Origin: Blastomyces gilchristii SLH14081
Taxonomy: Eukaryota > Ascomycota > Eurotiomycetes > Onygenales > Ajellomycetaceae
Direction of reading: 5' to 3'
Length of the DNA: 64,000 nucleotides
Assembly: GCF_000003855.2 (NCBI RefSeq)
Contig: NW_003101680.1
Location: 2,231,095 to 2,295,094 of the forward strand
Shown here: piece by piece, positions 1 through 10,580 of the stretch
Layout: every line of letters starts with the position of its first letter
Position numbering within the stretch: position 1 is the first letter of the stretch
The notes under the pieces: model-generated
Seen by the model: the letters and a program-made list of their open reading frames with translations, nothing else
What the model was told of the DNA's origin: nothing
Databases searched by the model: none
Program-made: the position numbers and the translations under genes

Positions 1-850
1 TATATACATACATACTATACTGTTCTATCCTGCAGCTGGCGGCGAGTGAAAACCAGGCTCAAAGGCTAGATAGAACCTGCCAGAACCTGGTTTCTGAGCA
101 GAAGGGCGGTGGGCGGTGGGCGGTGAGCGGTGGGCAGTGGAAGTAAGCCTAAGTTCCACGTGACGTGGGGGAATTAGGTAGGTTCCAAGGTTATATAGAG
201 AGGTTATTTAATATTGAGAAGGTTAGTATCAGTCTGGCTCTGGATTATTTCACCTGTTGAAACTGTTTACAAGCTTTTAAAAAAAAAAAAAAAAAAAAAA
301 AAATCAAGGCCTTGAAAGCAGCTGATTACATCGGACTTGACTCTGTATAAAATCACATAATAATAATAAATAAAAATCTACGGAAGAATGGCCGCAGACA
401 GGCAGACAAATAATAATAAAAACTTGTTCCCTCTGATTATGACATCATACCTGGGTGAAGCCTCACGCAGAGGCACCCAGCTTTGAAAACAAGGTGGTGG
501 TTGAGGTGGGGGGTTGCTACTAATTGCCACAGCCCGCCGATTACTCGGCCACCGCTGTTTCGGGCCCTTATCTTCTATCCCGACTCCACCCGAGCATAGC
601 GGGGTGTGTGGTGCAGAGCCGGCGCGCTTGTCACTGTCACCGTACTTAGCAGGAACGAACTTGGGCGGGAAAGTCCTTCGCAATAATCATGTTTGATGAG
701 AAATAATGACAGTAATAATTCGCATGAATCGCGGGACGACGGGCTTATTATTATGTTTGAATTAGCAGGGGACCCGGGGGGAGGTCTATATGTGTATGTA
801 GAGCTAGCTGGGGCGAGATGACAATGTCAAGGATCCGAACCAGGAACAAG

Positions 851-890
<40 letters not shown>

Positions 891-1207
891 CTCCCTTGGG
901 GGCTTGTCCTCCCCTCCCCCTTGCATTGGATTAGTACGATACGAGCAGAACCCTGGCCTATCATCGGGGAGGAAAAAAAAAAAATTCTTCAGCTGCTCAA
1001 CAAAAAACACTAAAATATAATAAAGAGGAAAAAAAGAATATCGACATTTTACCCCGGTTTCAATCGGATTGTTGTTCCTCACATGCAGATGAAGTAAATA
1101 TCTTCATCAACAATAATAATTCCTGATTGATTGCAGCAATTCCAATTCCTCCACGCGGGGGGGAACGTCAGGAAGTCTGAGGTTTTTGTCGCAAACAAGA
1201 TGAGATG

Positions 1208-1234
1208 GATAAGTTTTGGTTTGTTTACGATAAG
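1208..1234 (+). promoter_or_regulatory. Pair of GATAAG sites upstream of glutamine synthetase
   Basis: GATAAG occurs at 1208-1213 and again at 1229-1234, 21 bp apart. HGATAR is the known binding core of fungal nitrogen GATA regulators (AreA/NIT2 family), which often use closely spaced pairs. The location, about 0.8 kb upstream of a nitrogen-assimilation gene, makes regulation plausible, but six-base motifs arise often by chance. Confidence 0.35.
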
Positions 1235-1630
1235 AGAAAAGAGCTTATTTATTTTTACTGTGCGGTTGTTTTATATACGCTGCAGTACACGTATCTAAAA
1301 CCTTACCACGTACTGTACGTACTGCACTGCATCCAATCCCTTGTTCGACAACAGAACACACACACGATGTGATTTCAACAAAATCATCCGAGGGGAATAA
1401 TAAAATCAGTAAAATAAACAGTAAACCTCTACAGCTGTTGTTGTAGTTAGAATAAAAAAGGGAGTTACTTTTGATCGAGTTTTACCACCAAAAAAAAAAA
1501 CCCCCCAGTCTACTTATTATTATTGAGGCAACAAGAAACAAGAAAACCTGTTTTTTGCACCGCCCCATGCGAAAAACTCAAGCGTGTGGCTCGTCGATAC
1601 GGCAAAACAGACGGAACAATACGGCGCTGG

Positions 1631-1645
1631 TGACGTGACGTGACG
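1631..1645 (+). promoter_or_regulatory. Three overlapping TGACG motifs (CRE-like)
   Basis: TGACGTGACGTGACG contains two overlapping TGACGT cores and a third TGACG, about 380 bp upstream of the glutamine synthetase start. TGACGT is the half-site/core bound by bZIP factors of the CREB/ATF type. A regulatory role is inference from motif repetition and position. Confidence 0.35.
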
Positions 1646-2020
1646 ATACAGCAGGACGCAACGAAATACCTTCCCTTCCCCCACCCCCGGGCCCGGGCCC
1701 GGTACAGCGGTATATTATTACTGCTCTTCTTCCTCGTTCCAGCCTTTTTTCTGCTTCCTCTTCTTCTTATATACGTTATCTCTTCCCTTCTCCCGTTTCT
1801 CAATCTCCCTTCTCCCTTCTCCCTTCTATCCTCATCCTCTTCTATCCTCATTCATTGACTCCCAAGTCGGTGCTGTATCCATCCCATCACCATCACCATC
1901 ACCATCACCATCACTCACTCGCTTTTCTACTCTCGAAGCTAGTCGATTTGCTCTTCGTTCGCCACTTTGATATTTTTTTCATCCCACACACAACAAAAGA
2001 TCACTCACACATCAACAGTC

Positions 2021-3582
2021 ATGGTAAGCCCGAACAGCCTCAATTCCCACCCGCCATCGATGTTAATAGCTATATCGAGGCTAACACGATGGCTCCTGCT
2101 GCGTTTGGAACAGGCGTACCCTTTACCTTCGACACATCTCTCCAATACGGAGAATGTACGTTTTTTGTTATTGTTGCTGTGAACCCTTCTTTTTTCTTGC
2201 CACTTCGTTCGATAAACAGCTGAGATGGCATTTTGAGAACAACCACAGAAAGCTGACTGATAGCTTTTTTTTTTATTTTTTTTCTTTTGCCATTGTATAG
2301 CTCATGAAGTATATGAGTCTTGACCAGCGGGGCCATGTTATGGCAGAGTATGTCTGGATTGATGCCTCCAGTGGTGTCCGATCGAAAACGAAGGTATGTC
2401 CTTATGTCTGCACACCACACCACAATGCCACAATGAATGGAGATGATTTCCAACGTAGGAACAACGTACTAACAATCTTTCTCATGACAACAGACACTCA
2501 AGGGACCCGTCAAGTCAGTCGAGGAGCTTCCAGAATGGAACTTCGACGGCTCATCAACAGGCCAAGCCCCTGGCGAGAACTCGGACGTCTACCTTCGCCC
2601 CATCGCCATGTTCCCAGACCCCTTCCGCCGTGGTGACAACATCCTCGTCCTCTGCGAAACCTGGGACTCAGATGGATCGCCCAACAAGTTCAACTACCGC
2701 CATGAGGCTGCCAGGCTCATGCGCGCACACGAAGACGAACACTTTTGGTTCGGTCTAGAACAGGAGTACACCCTCCTCGGCGCTGATGGCTGGCCATATG
2801 GCTGGCCCAAGGGTGGCTTCCCAGGTGCTCAGGGCCCGTACTACTGCGGTGTCGGAACTGGCAAGGTCCACTGCCGTGATATCGTCGAGGCCCACTACAA
2901 GGCTTGTTTGTATGCTGGCATCAACATCTCTGGCATCAACGCTGAGGTTATGCCTGCTCAGTGGGAGTACCAAGTTGGACCCTGTGAGGGCATTAGCCGT
3001 ATGTTATCCAATTCCCCCCCCTTTTTTGAATTGTGTCGGATGGACTAACCCATCCTCGAACAACAGTCGGTGACCAGCTCTGGATGTCTCGATTCCTCCT
3101 TGCCCGCGTCGCTGAAGAATTCGGCGCCATAATATCCTTCGCCCCCAAGCCAATCCCCGGCGAATGGAACGGTGCTGGCCTCCACACCAATGTCTCGACC
3201 GAGGCCATGCGTTCCGAGGGTGGCATGAAGGTCATCGAGGCTGCCATGAAGAAACTCGAAGCCCGCCACTCAGAACACATTGCCGTCTACGGCGAGGGTA
3301 ACGAGGACCGTCTCACCGGCCGCCTCGAGACCGGCAGCATCGACACCTTCAGCTATGGTGTCGCTGACCGCGGCGGAAGCGTCCGTATCCCCCGCCAGGT
3401 CGCGAAGGATGGCAAGGGCTACTTCGAGGACCGAAGACCGGCTTCCAACGCTGACCCGTATCAAATTACGGGTATTATTGTTGAGACTGTAAGTTTTGTG
3501 GTTTTCAGTTCCAAGGCTCTGTGTGTTTGGGGAAACAAGTACTAACCGAATATTCCCTCAATAGCTTTGCGGCGCTTCATAG
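2021..3582 (+). CDS. glnA: Glutamine synthetase (eukaryotic type II), 360 aa, six exons
   Basis: Catalyses ATP-dependent ligation of ammonium to glutamate, the main route of ammonium assimilation; normally a cytosolic multimer. Exons deduced: 2021-2023 (the ATG alone), 2114-2155, 2301-2393, 2494-2998, 3067-3488, 3565-3582, giving 360 codons plus stop, close to the usual fungal length. Phases agree at every junction and branch sites such as GCTAAC and ACTAAC precede the acceptors. Family motifs are present in order: NFDGSST (62-68), the metal-binding GLEQEY (133-138), the signature [15 protein letters not shown] (242-256) and [12 protein letters not shown] near 292. The protein ends LCGAS. The start is set by the frame of STHLSNTEN leading into [11 protein letters not shown]; the ATG at 2090 lies in another frame and inside intron 1. 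GATAAG and TGACGT motifs upstream suggest nitrogen and bZIP control. Identity is very secure; only exon 1 is inferred. Confidence 0.97.
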
Positions 3583-4748
3583 TTGGGAACAGTCTGAGGA
3601 TGCCGGAAGAAGTGAAATCGATGAATTTACTTTGTTGTTTCCCCGCAATATTTTATTTATACCCTTCGGGCGACGAACCGTCTGAGTGGGTGGTGTGGTG
3701 GTGTGTGGATGTCGATGAAACAGGAAAAAAAAATTAACTGGGACTTGGAGAGGATGCAAGATAGACAAGAGAGAGAGAGAGAGCTTCCCAGTCGTTTTTC
3801 CCACAATCGCGTCAGGGGAAAACTATTTTTTTTTTGTATATGATTTGAAGCCGTCAGTGTCGTCTTGTTAAGTCATCATTGTCCGCACGCGCCACCCACC
3901 AGCCCAGCAACCCAAGCAACCCGTCCCGTCCACACCTTGCACCGCACACCAAAGTTTCGCATCGTAATCGCCTTTTTTTCGTTCTATGTTAATTTTGGTT
4001 TTGTTTTTTTTTCGTTCATTAATATATGTAATGAGACATGGTCTTGTTTGTTCCGTGTTTTGGGGTTTTCATTCCTACCCTCTTTTTGGTTCTCGTTTGG
4101 GTTCGTTTGTCTTCTTTTCTTTTCATCCCACTATATCAATACGTAACTAGAAGTCAGTGGGCCCGGTGTTGGTCGTTTTTTTCCTTTCTTTTTCCCTTTT
4201 CCAAACTGTTGATAATGTCACAGATTCTATTTAATAGGTTGCTGTTGTCTCCGGCGCCGTTTCTCTGGTTTTCAGTTTTAGAATGTCCTGTTCTCTTTTT
4301 CTCTTTTTTCCCTCCCCCTTCCTTTTGCTTTCCGCCGATGTTGATGGCAGACTTTGTTCCCTCTTTTCACTGTTTATAATGGATGTTATTAAGAATGGGA
4401 TATGATGGGGCTCGGGCCTTCCTATCTTTTTCTTTTCTTCTTTTTCTTTTTAATTAAATTGTTCTACGGGGATAGATTATGGTGTCAAATATGTTTTGCG
4501 TTGGCCCATGACGGATAAAAAAAAAATACTGGGAGAAAGGAGGCACGAATTGAAAATTAGATACAGAATGGGACCTTTCGTTTTGGTGGACTGTTAAACC
4601 TCGTTCTCTCGGTCTTTGTGTGTGTGTATTCTCTTCGGTTGGGTCCGCTTTGTTTTTAAATAGGTGTGAATGTAAATGTCTATATTTTGTACATGTATAC
4701 AAGACGCATAGAGGATGATGGAGAGAAGTATGTACTGTATAGAGAGGG

Positions 4749-4774
4749 GTGTGTGTGTGTGTGTGTGTGTGTGT
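4749..4774. repeat. (GT)13 microsatellite
   Basis: Uninterrupted GT dinucleotide run in intergenic DNA downstream of glutamine synthetase. Confidence 0.95.
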
Positions 4775-5652
4775 AAATCAAGAGTCCTTGTAGGCATTTT
4801 TAGTACAGTAGGAGTTCTGTTGTCTATCTATCTATTATCCAATCCTCCCCTCCCTCCCCTCCTCGCTTGCACCGTCACAGCTGTCTCAGCTCAGAAACTT
4901 GCGGGGACCGACAGATAGAACATCGCCATTGAATCCACTCCAATCCACTTCCACCGAAGCCATATTCCCCCGCAAAATGAGTCAGGATTTAACTAACCAA
5001 ACCAAACCAAACCAACTTAGTTAACTAGTTATTAGTCATTTATTAAGAGCCGGAGTGACGAATGACTGACTGCCTGGTTAACCTAGTTACCCTACCCTGA
5101 CAGACCACCTCACTCACTCACTCACTCACTACCTTAGCTTAGACGGGCCAATCCCGCTTCCGTCATCCAAAATCAGCAGAGTACAAGCAATCAAAACATC
5201 CCCTCCCGCCTCCGCGTCTCTCGTGTCCATCCCACGTATGGTACGTATGTATGTATGTATGTATGGATGGATGGATGTATAGCGGTGTTTTCTTGCCCCG
5301 CACCATCTCCGCTCGCGCATCATCCCACATCGTCCAAGCAGCGGTCCAGCGCCCGTCGGCGGGTTTATGTGCCTAGGCAAAGGAAGACAGATGTTATATA
5401 TCCATCCGGGATTTCGGCATGAGGTTGAAAGAGGGGAGAGAGGGGAGAGGGGAGAGGGGAGGGAAAGCGGGCTGCTGCTAGCACAAGAGGCATGTGGTGA
5501 GGTTTCCATCCAGCATCAACCTTTGAAGGGAGTAAAAAGGGCGCGCAGCTGAGCAAAACAGAGCAGAGCAGAGCAGGTTTTGGCTCTGTGATGAGACGAT
5601 TTATTCTCGCCCTCGGTAAAAGAAAGAAGGGGACACGGAACATCCGCTCCTC

Positions 5653-5653
<1 letters not shown>

Positions 5654-5692
<39 letters not shown>
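5654..5692. repeat. 39-T homopolymer
   Basis: Uninterrupted T tract in intergenic DNA. Other long A/T homopolymers occur at 279-303, 19962-19989 and 20067-20087. The exact length in an assembly is unreliable. Confidence 0.95.
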
Positions 5693-5695
<3 letters not shown>

Positions 5696-7796
5696 CCGAA
5701 GCGAATCGAATCATGACCACCATGACCATGACATACATAACTTCCGAATTCATTCAAGCCCCCCGCCGCTGCCCGCCACCGGATGTGGGATGGGATGGGA
5801 TGGGATGGGAGCCCCAGGTTCAAACAAACGACGAAGCTCTGAAGTTAAGCGACACGCGGGCCCAGTAACTAACTTAACTAGTAACTTATAGTAGCTAACT
5901 CGTTTAACTACCCCAGCATCCAACTAACCAACCTAGCAGAAAGGATTCAGATTAGGGACAGGACAGGCTACTCTACTGTGCAAGTCGTCGGGCAGGTTGG
6001 CATATTTCGGCAGGTGGCCGCGTGAATCGATGGGTCCATTTTGACACGTTTAAAAAGCTCAACTTCTCCGCATTTCTCAATCAAGTACGGAGTCAGTGAT
6101 CACTACTAATAAACAATTGCCGGGGGGCCGGGAGGAGGGGGGAAACGGGAAACGAGGATTCCATGTGAAAAGAGGGCCGTGGAATGAAATGGGATGATGT
6201 CAAAGTACCGAACCTACCAGAGGGAGGAGGTTTGGCTTTGATTCTTTACAGTCAGCTATACTCCGTAGTTATAGTTATATAGTTAACTGATGTGTAACTA
6301 AAATGTATAAAACAAAAAGTCACCGACCTCATATTAATAAGCTTAAAACACCCCCCTTGTATGTTGTCAGCGCTATCTATCATCAGCCTTTCAGGGAGTT
6401 GTCAGCGGCGTGCATCTCGCGCGCAAGTATGAAAAGTTTTGAAACAACTTTGTCCTGACTCCTCAGCGGGGGCCAAATTGGCCTCATGGGGATTAAGAAT
6501 AATTATTTAAGTTAGCAATCGTCGAGAGATAGTCTTGAACTACTATTGTTATTTCATGCCACAGCCTGACGAATTCTAGAGGAATCTAATCTAATTCCGC
6601 CGCCAAACTGTAACTAACTAGTTACATAACAACGCCAAACAAAAGGTGAAGAAAAATTAAAATAAACCCACCTTTCCAAAGGGATGTTTTGGCCCCCCTA
6701 ACTAAGATCTTTCCAAGGAGAGTCGCAGCTGAACAAGACTTTTCTCCCTTTCCTGACCTCTTTATTTCTTTGTGATTTCTACGCATATGCCGCGCGGCGG
6801 AACATGCCTTTGCTTTTTTTTTTCTTTTTCCGCTTTATATGCAGGCGGTGCGTCGAACCTCTGGCCCGGCCCCGAACGGCGACGCGACAGGAAAAAAAAA
6901 AGGGGGGTCCCATTGCAAGGCCAACAACGTTCAGAGCGCCCTACGCCGGCCAGCCACAAAAAGGTTAATTTTGCTGCTAGCGGGGAATGCGCTGTCGGTT
7001 TGGTTTAGGGATCGCAGACCCTGAATAATAAGGACGACAGCCCCGGCAATTATTAGTGCAGTGGTTATTAACTGCGTAGGCCCTTTCTTCGGGGCGACCC
7101 TTGCTTAGACTAGACTGCTCAAGGGAAAGGGTGGTGGTCCGGTCCCCTACCTTACCCCTACCGCCGGTTTTCCTTTTTTTTTCTTTCTTTTTTCTTCCTC
7201 TGCAGGTTAACTATTTGTCCGAGTATTTAATAAATAGATCGCCTGTGCCGGCCCTTTTAGATCTTGCTTGGGGAGGAAAGGAAAGGGTTTGCTTTCTCTT
7301 CTCTCTCGTTTTTATATATATATATTACTGGTAGAGAGCGGCTTGTGGGAGCTTGTGACCTACGCCTACTTCTCCTCCACTTCTTCCTCCTCCTCCTCTC
7401 ATTTATTGAAAGGACTGAGGGCCGTAGGTTGTTCCCGGTCGTCGTTGTTTATAACGAGGGAATATGCGGGGTTGGAATTGGAATTGAATTTTGAAATCGA
7501 ATCCACTCTTCCTTTTTTTTTTTAAAAAAAAATATATACATAGCGTATAGACTCGGTGTTGTTTTTATATATATCAGGGACCTACTCCGTTGCTCTTTTG
7601 CGCAGTCGTCAGTCGCTTGTATTACACATATACCCCGTTGAACCTTCCTTACCTGAGTGGTACTATAAGCCTGAGAAGAATTGATTGAGCAAGCGCGATC
7701 CATCCCCTGCCGCCTCCCAGCTTTAGTTCCTGCTCCCGTCAGCAGCAGAACACACTGTGCCTCGATCCTGGTAGTCTATCAACCGACAACCGACAC

Positions 7797-9889
7797 ATGG
7801 CTGTGGACGAGGAAAAGGTCCCCGCTAAGACGACGGCGACGACGGTGCTGGTAGCGACAGGTGATAGTAATGATGGTATTATCGTTAGCAATAATAGTCT
7901 CACCAATATCAATGATACCAGCGACGACGGCAACGATGGCGTTTACGAGGTCGACAATGCCGATCCTGCCGAACTGACCTTGCTGCAGTCTATCAAACGA
8001 TTCCCTAGAGTCGTCGGATATGTCTTTGCCGCATGCCCTGGTATATTGCTATATGGATTCGACATGGTCATCGTCAGCACTCTGACTGCAATGCCTGAGT
8101 TCCAGTGAGTAGTTTGGTATTCTTCTTCACCACCACCCCCTCTTTCTTTTCCTATTGCCATCCATCCCCCTTTAGCTCAACAAACGCACAAAACTCCTCT
8201 CAAAACTATCCGTGTCTCGATCAAAAGCCAACTTTCTCCCTTTCTCCCTTTCTCCCTTCTCTTCACAACAGACGCGACTTTGGTGAAGTACTCCGAGGAA
8301 AGCCCATTATCCCCTCCGCATGGTTGGGAGTATGGACCGCCGCACCATCCATAGGCAACATTGCTGGCGCAGCCGTCGCCGGCTGGGTATGCGATCGCTT
8401 CGGCCGCCGTTTTTCGCTCATGCTGGGCGCCCTGATATCCGCCATTGGCATCGCCATTTGTTTTGCATCCGCCTTCGCGGCCGGCATCGACGCCCGTCGG
8501 GGCATATTCTTGGTGGGCAAGCTTGTGGAGGGCTTCGCGGCGGGACAGGTGGTCTGTACCGTGCAGATATACACCTCTGAAATCGTGACGCGAGCGCTGC
8601 GGGGTTCCAGTCAGGCGCTGCTACCCGTGATGACGATGACGGGGCAACTTATCGGCGCGTTGGTTGTGTTTGCTTGCTTGTCTGTCAAGGGGCGGGACGG
8701 GTATTTGATTGCCGTGGCGTCGCAGTGGTTGTTTTCTGTAATATTGCTTTTTATTACGATTTTCATTCCTGAGAGCCCGCCGCATCTTATCCGTGTGGGT
8801 AAGATAGATCAAGCGCGCAAGGCGCAGCGACGTCTTCATCGGAAAGAAGTTGATACAGATAAGATGGTGGATAAGCTTGTTGAGATTTTGGAGCAGGAGC
8901 GGGAGATGATGAAGAGGCTGGGTTCGCAGGTGCGGTTCATCGATTGCTTTAGAGGGATTGATCTGCGGAGAACCATTATTGTGCTGGTGTGCCATATGAT
9001 GCCGCAGAACTTCGGACTGGGCTTGCTCTCGACTGCCAGCTACTTTGCGCAGACTGTTGGCATCCCCCCTTTCTTGAGTGTTCTGTTGTTGGAGATTGGT
9101 ATTGCGGTGGGCCTGGTCGCGAATATCATATCTGTGTGGACATTATCTGTTGCGAAGCGGAGGCCGCTTATGCTGTGGACGCTTGGTCTCACTGGGTTGT
9201 TTTGGGGCGCAATAGGGATTTCGGGATGTTTTGATAGCCCGGTGACGAAATGGTACGTTTTTTGCTTTTTCATTCCACTCCTTTGGCAATTCATGTATCA
9301 TGCGCGCCGCGTTGAAACTGCCAATCGTCTCCTTTTCCCCTCGTTTCCTGAAAGTTGAAGATATGGCATGCTGATCTCTGAATTTTCTTTTTTTTGTTTT
9401 TGATTTCCTAGGATCACTGCCGCAGGTATGATCGTCATCATTTTTGTCTGTGGAAACGGAATCTGGCCCGTCTCTGTCCTTGCCACGGCAGAGACATCCT
9501 CCCTTCGACTCCGTGGTCGGACGCAAGCTGTCGGCTGGGCCATGCACGGCATATATGCATGCATCTTTGCAGTTGTATTGCCATACATTTACAACACCGA
9601 CAAAGGTAATCTTGGAGCTAAAACCGGGTTTGTATTTTTTGGTCTATCTGTCCTGAGCTGCGGTTTGATTTGGATGCTTGTGCCAGAGATGGGCGGAAGG
9701 TCTCCCGCGGAATTGGATCTGCTTTTTGAGCATAATGTCCCCACGAGGGATTTCTTGAAGTGGTCGGCTGAGAAGAGTAGTCGGAAAGGTCCGGATGCTG
9801 TTGCTTCTGCTGCTGCTTCTGCTGCTGCAGTGAGCGATGATGAGAAGAACAAGAGGAGTTCTGAGCATGTTGAGATAGTGAGTGGGTAG
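7797..9889 (+). CDS. MFS transporter of the sugar porter family, 588 aa, three exons
   Basis: A predicted plasma-membrane proton symporter or facilitator for a sugar or related polyol/glycoside; the substrate cannot be read from sequence. Exons: 7797-8104, 8272-9252, 9412-9889 (1767 nt); all junctions keep phase 2. A polar, Asn/Asp/Thr-rich cytosolic N-terminus of about 60 residues precedes about 12 hydrophobic segments. Sugar-porter landmarks: DRFGRR (144-149) after TM2, PESPPHLIR (269-277) at the central loop (classically PESPR), and PEMGGRSPAE from about 521 after TM12 (classically PETKGRSLEE). A Lys/Ala/Ser-rich cytosolic tail of about 50 residues follows. A CT-rich stretch lies inside intron 1, just before its acceptor. 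The gene converges on the second MFS gene, with 0.7 kb between the stops. Family is secure; subfamily (alpha-glucoside, hexose or quinate type) is open. Confidence 0.9.
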
Positions 9890-10580
9890 GCGGTCCATTT
9901 TTGATTTTTGTTGGGTTTAACCCTTTTCTTTTCGTTTTTTCTTTTCTTGAGATGGGTAGGGCAAGTTGATTGGGTTAGTTATAAGGGATATAGATGCCCC
10001 GATTTTGCATGTTGCTGTTTTTCCTGATGTAGATATCAGTCTTGGCCACTTTTTGAGGCTATCGCAGACATCCACGGGAGACAATTTTAAACGCGCGCGC
10101 CAGCATCGCAATATGTGTGTGGAAAACTGATCAAAACGACGTAAAGATGTAGAAAACTAGTAGCTAGATCTTGAATATGGATCCTATTATTTGGAATTGG
10201 CATGATCAGCATCTCCCCGTGAGGTTCTGGAGTGAATGTGGGATGCAGCTTGGACTTACTTGTTGGCTTTAGCGCGCGGCAATTATCCGTATGTGTGTGG
10301 TGGATACGAGCGTTGGAAGGAGATGATGATTGCCCGCTTGATAAAAGACACTCGGGGAAATCGAAATTGCATATAGTCAGTCATACCCCGTAGTACAAAA
10401 AATAAGTACAATTTTCACTAAACGAAGCTGGCTACGTTGAATAATTTAATAACAAAATAGTTAATGTTGTTCGTTTCTCCTAGTTCCAAAATGCCATTCT
10501 GATCGATCAAACAATCCTCCTTTTATTTTTATTTTTAAATACCTTCAGATCTCAAAACAAAAAAAAAAAAAAAAATGCAC
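9890..10580. other. Intergenic region between convergent MFS genes
   Basis: Holds the 3-prime ends of both transporter genes. T-rich tracts follow the forward gene, and an A-tract (about 10557-10575) adjoins the reverse gene stop. No open frame of interest is seen. Confidence 0.6.

Larger units (their letters stand above)
1..2020 (+). promoter_or_regulatory. Intergenic region and promoter/5-prime leader of glutamine synthetase
   Basis: No credible gene is seen; the open frames here are short and low in complexity. The stretch holds a 25-A tract (279-303), a CT microsatellite (about 854-888), a GC palindrome made of repeated GGGCCC (about 1685-1702) and a pyrimidine-rich leader (about 1720-1860) typical of strongly transcribed fungal genes. 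A CAC/CAT trinucleotide run (about 1885-1915) could be misread as a His-rich peptide. The last 800 bp probably contain the promoter of the gene starting at 2021; no transcription start can be fixed from sequence alone. Confidence 0.6.
3583..7796. other. Long intergenic region (4.2 kb), no gene recognised
   Basis: The first part is the T-rich 3-prime UTR/terminator zone of glutamine synthetase; the last part is the promoter and leader of the MFS gene at 7797. In between, open frames are short and dominated by low complexity. Visible simple sequences include a (GT)13 repeat (4749-4774), GTAT/GGAT runs (about 5243-5276), a 39-T tract (5654-5692) and GGGAT repeats (about 5785-5810). TACTCCGTA occurs at 6259-6267 with a near match at 6086-6093, and AACTAGTTA palindromes at 5023-5031 and 6616-6624. 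A non-coding transcript cannot be excluded. Confidence 0.6.

Noticed and set aside
378..1082. Open frames of about 60-100 codons on both strands
   Set aside because: Overlapping frames on opposite strands, low complexity (Arg-Glu runs from the CT repeat), no domain, no supporting introns.
2090..2155. ATG at 2090 as the glutamine synthetase start
   Set aside because: It lies in intron 1 and in the wrong frame relative to the conserved [11 protein letters not shown] exon.
1855..2223. His-rich frame starting upstream of glutamine synthetase
   Set aside because: The His run comes from a CAC/CAT simple repeat in the leader; it is in a different frame from the enzyme and ends in intron 2.
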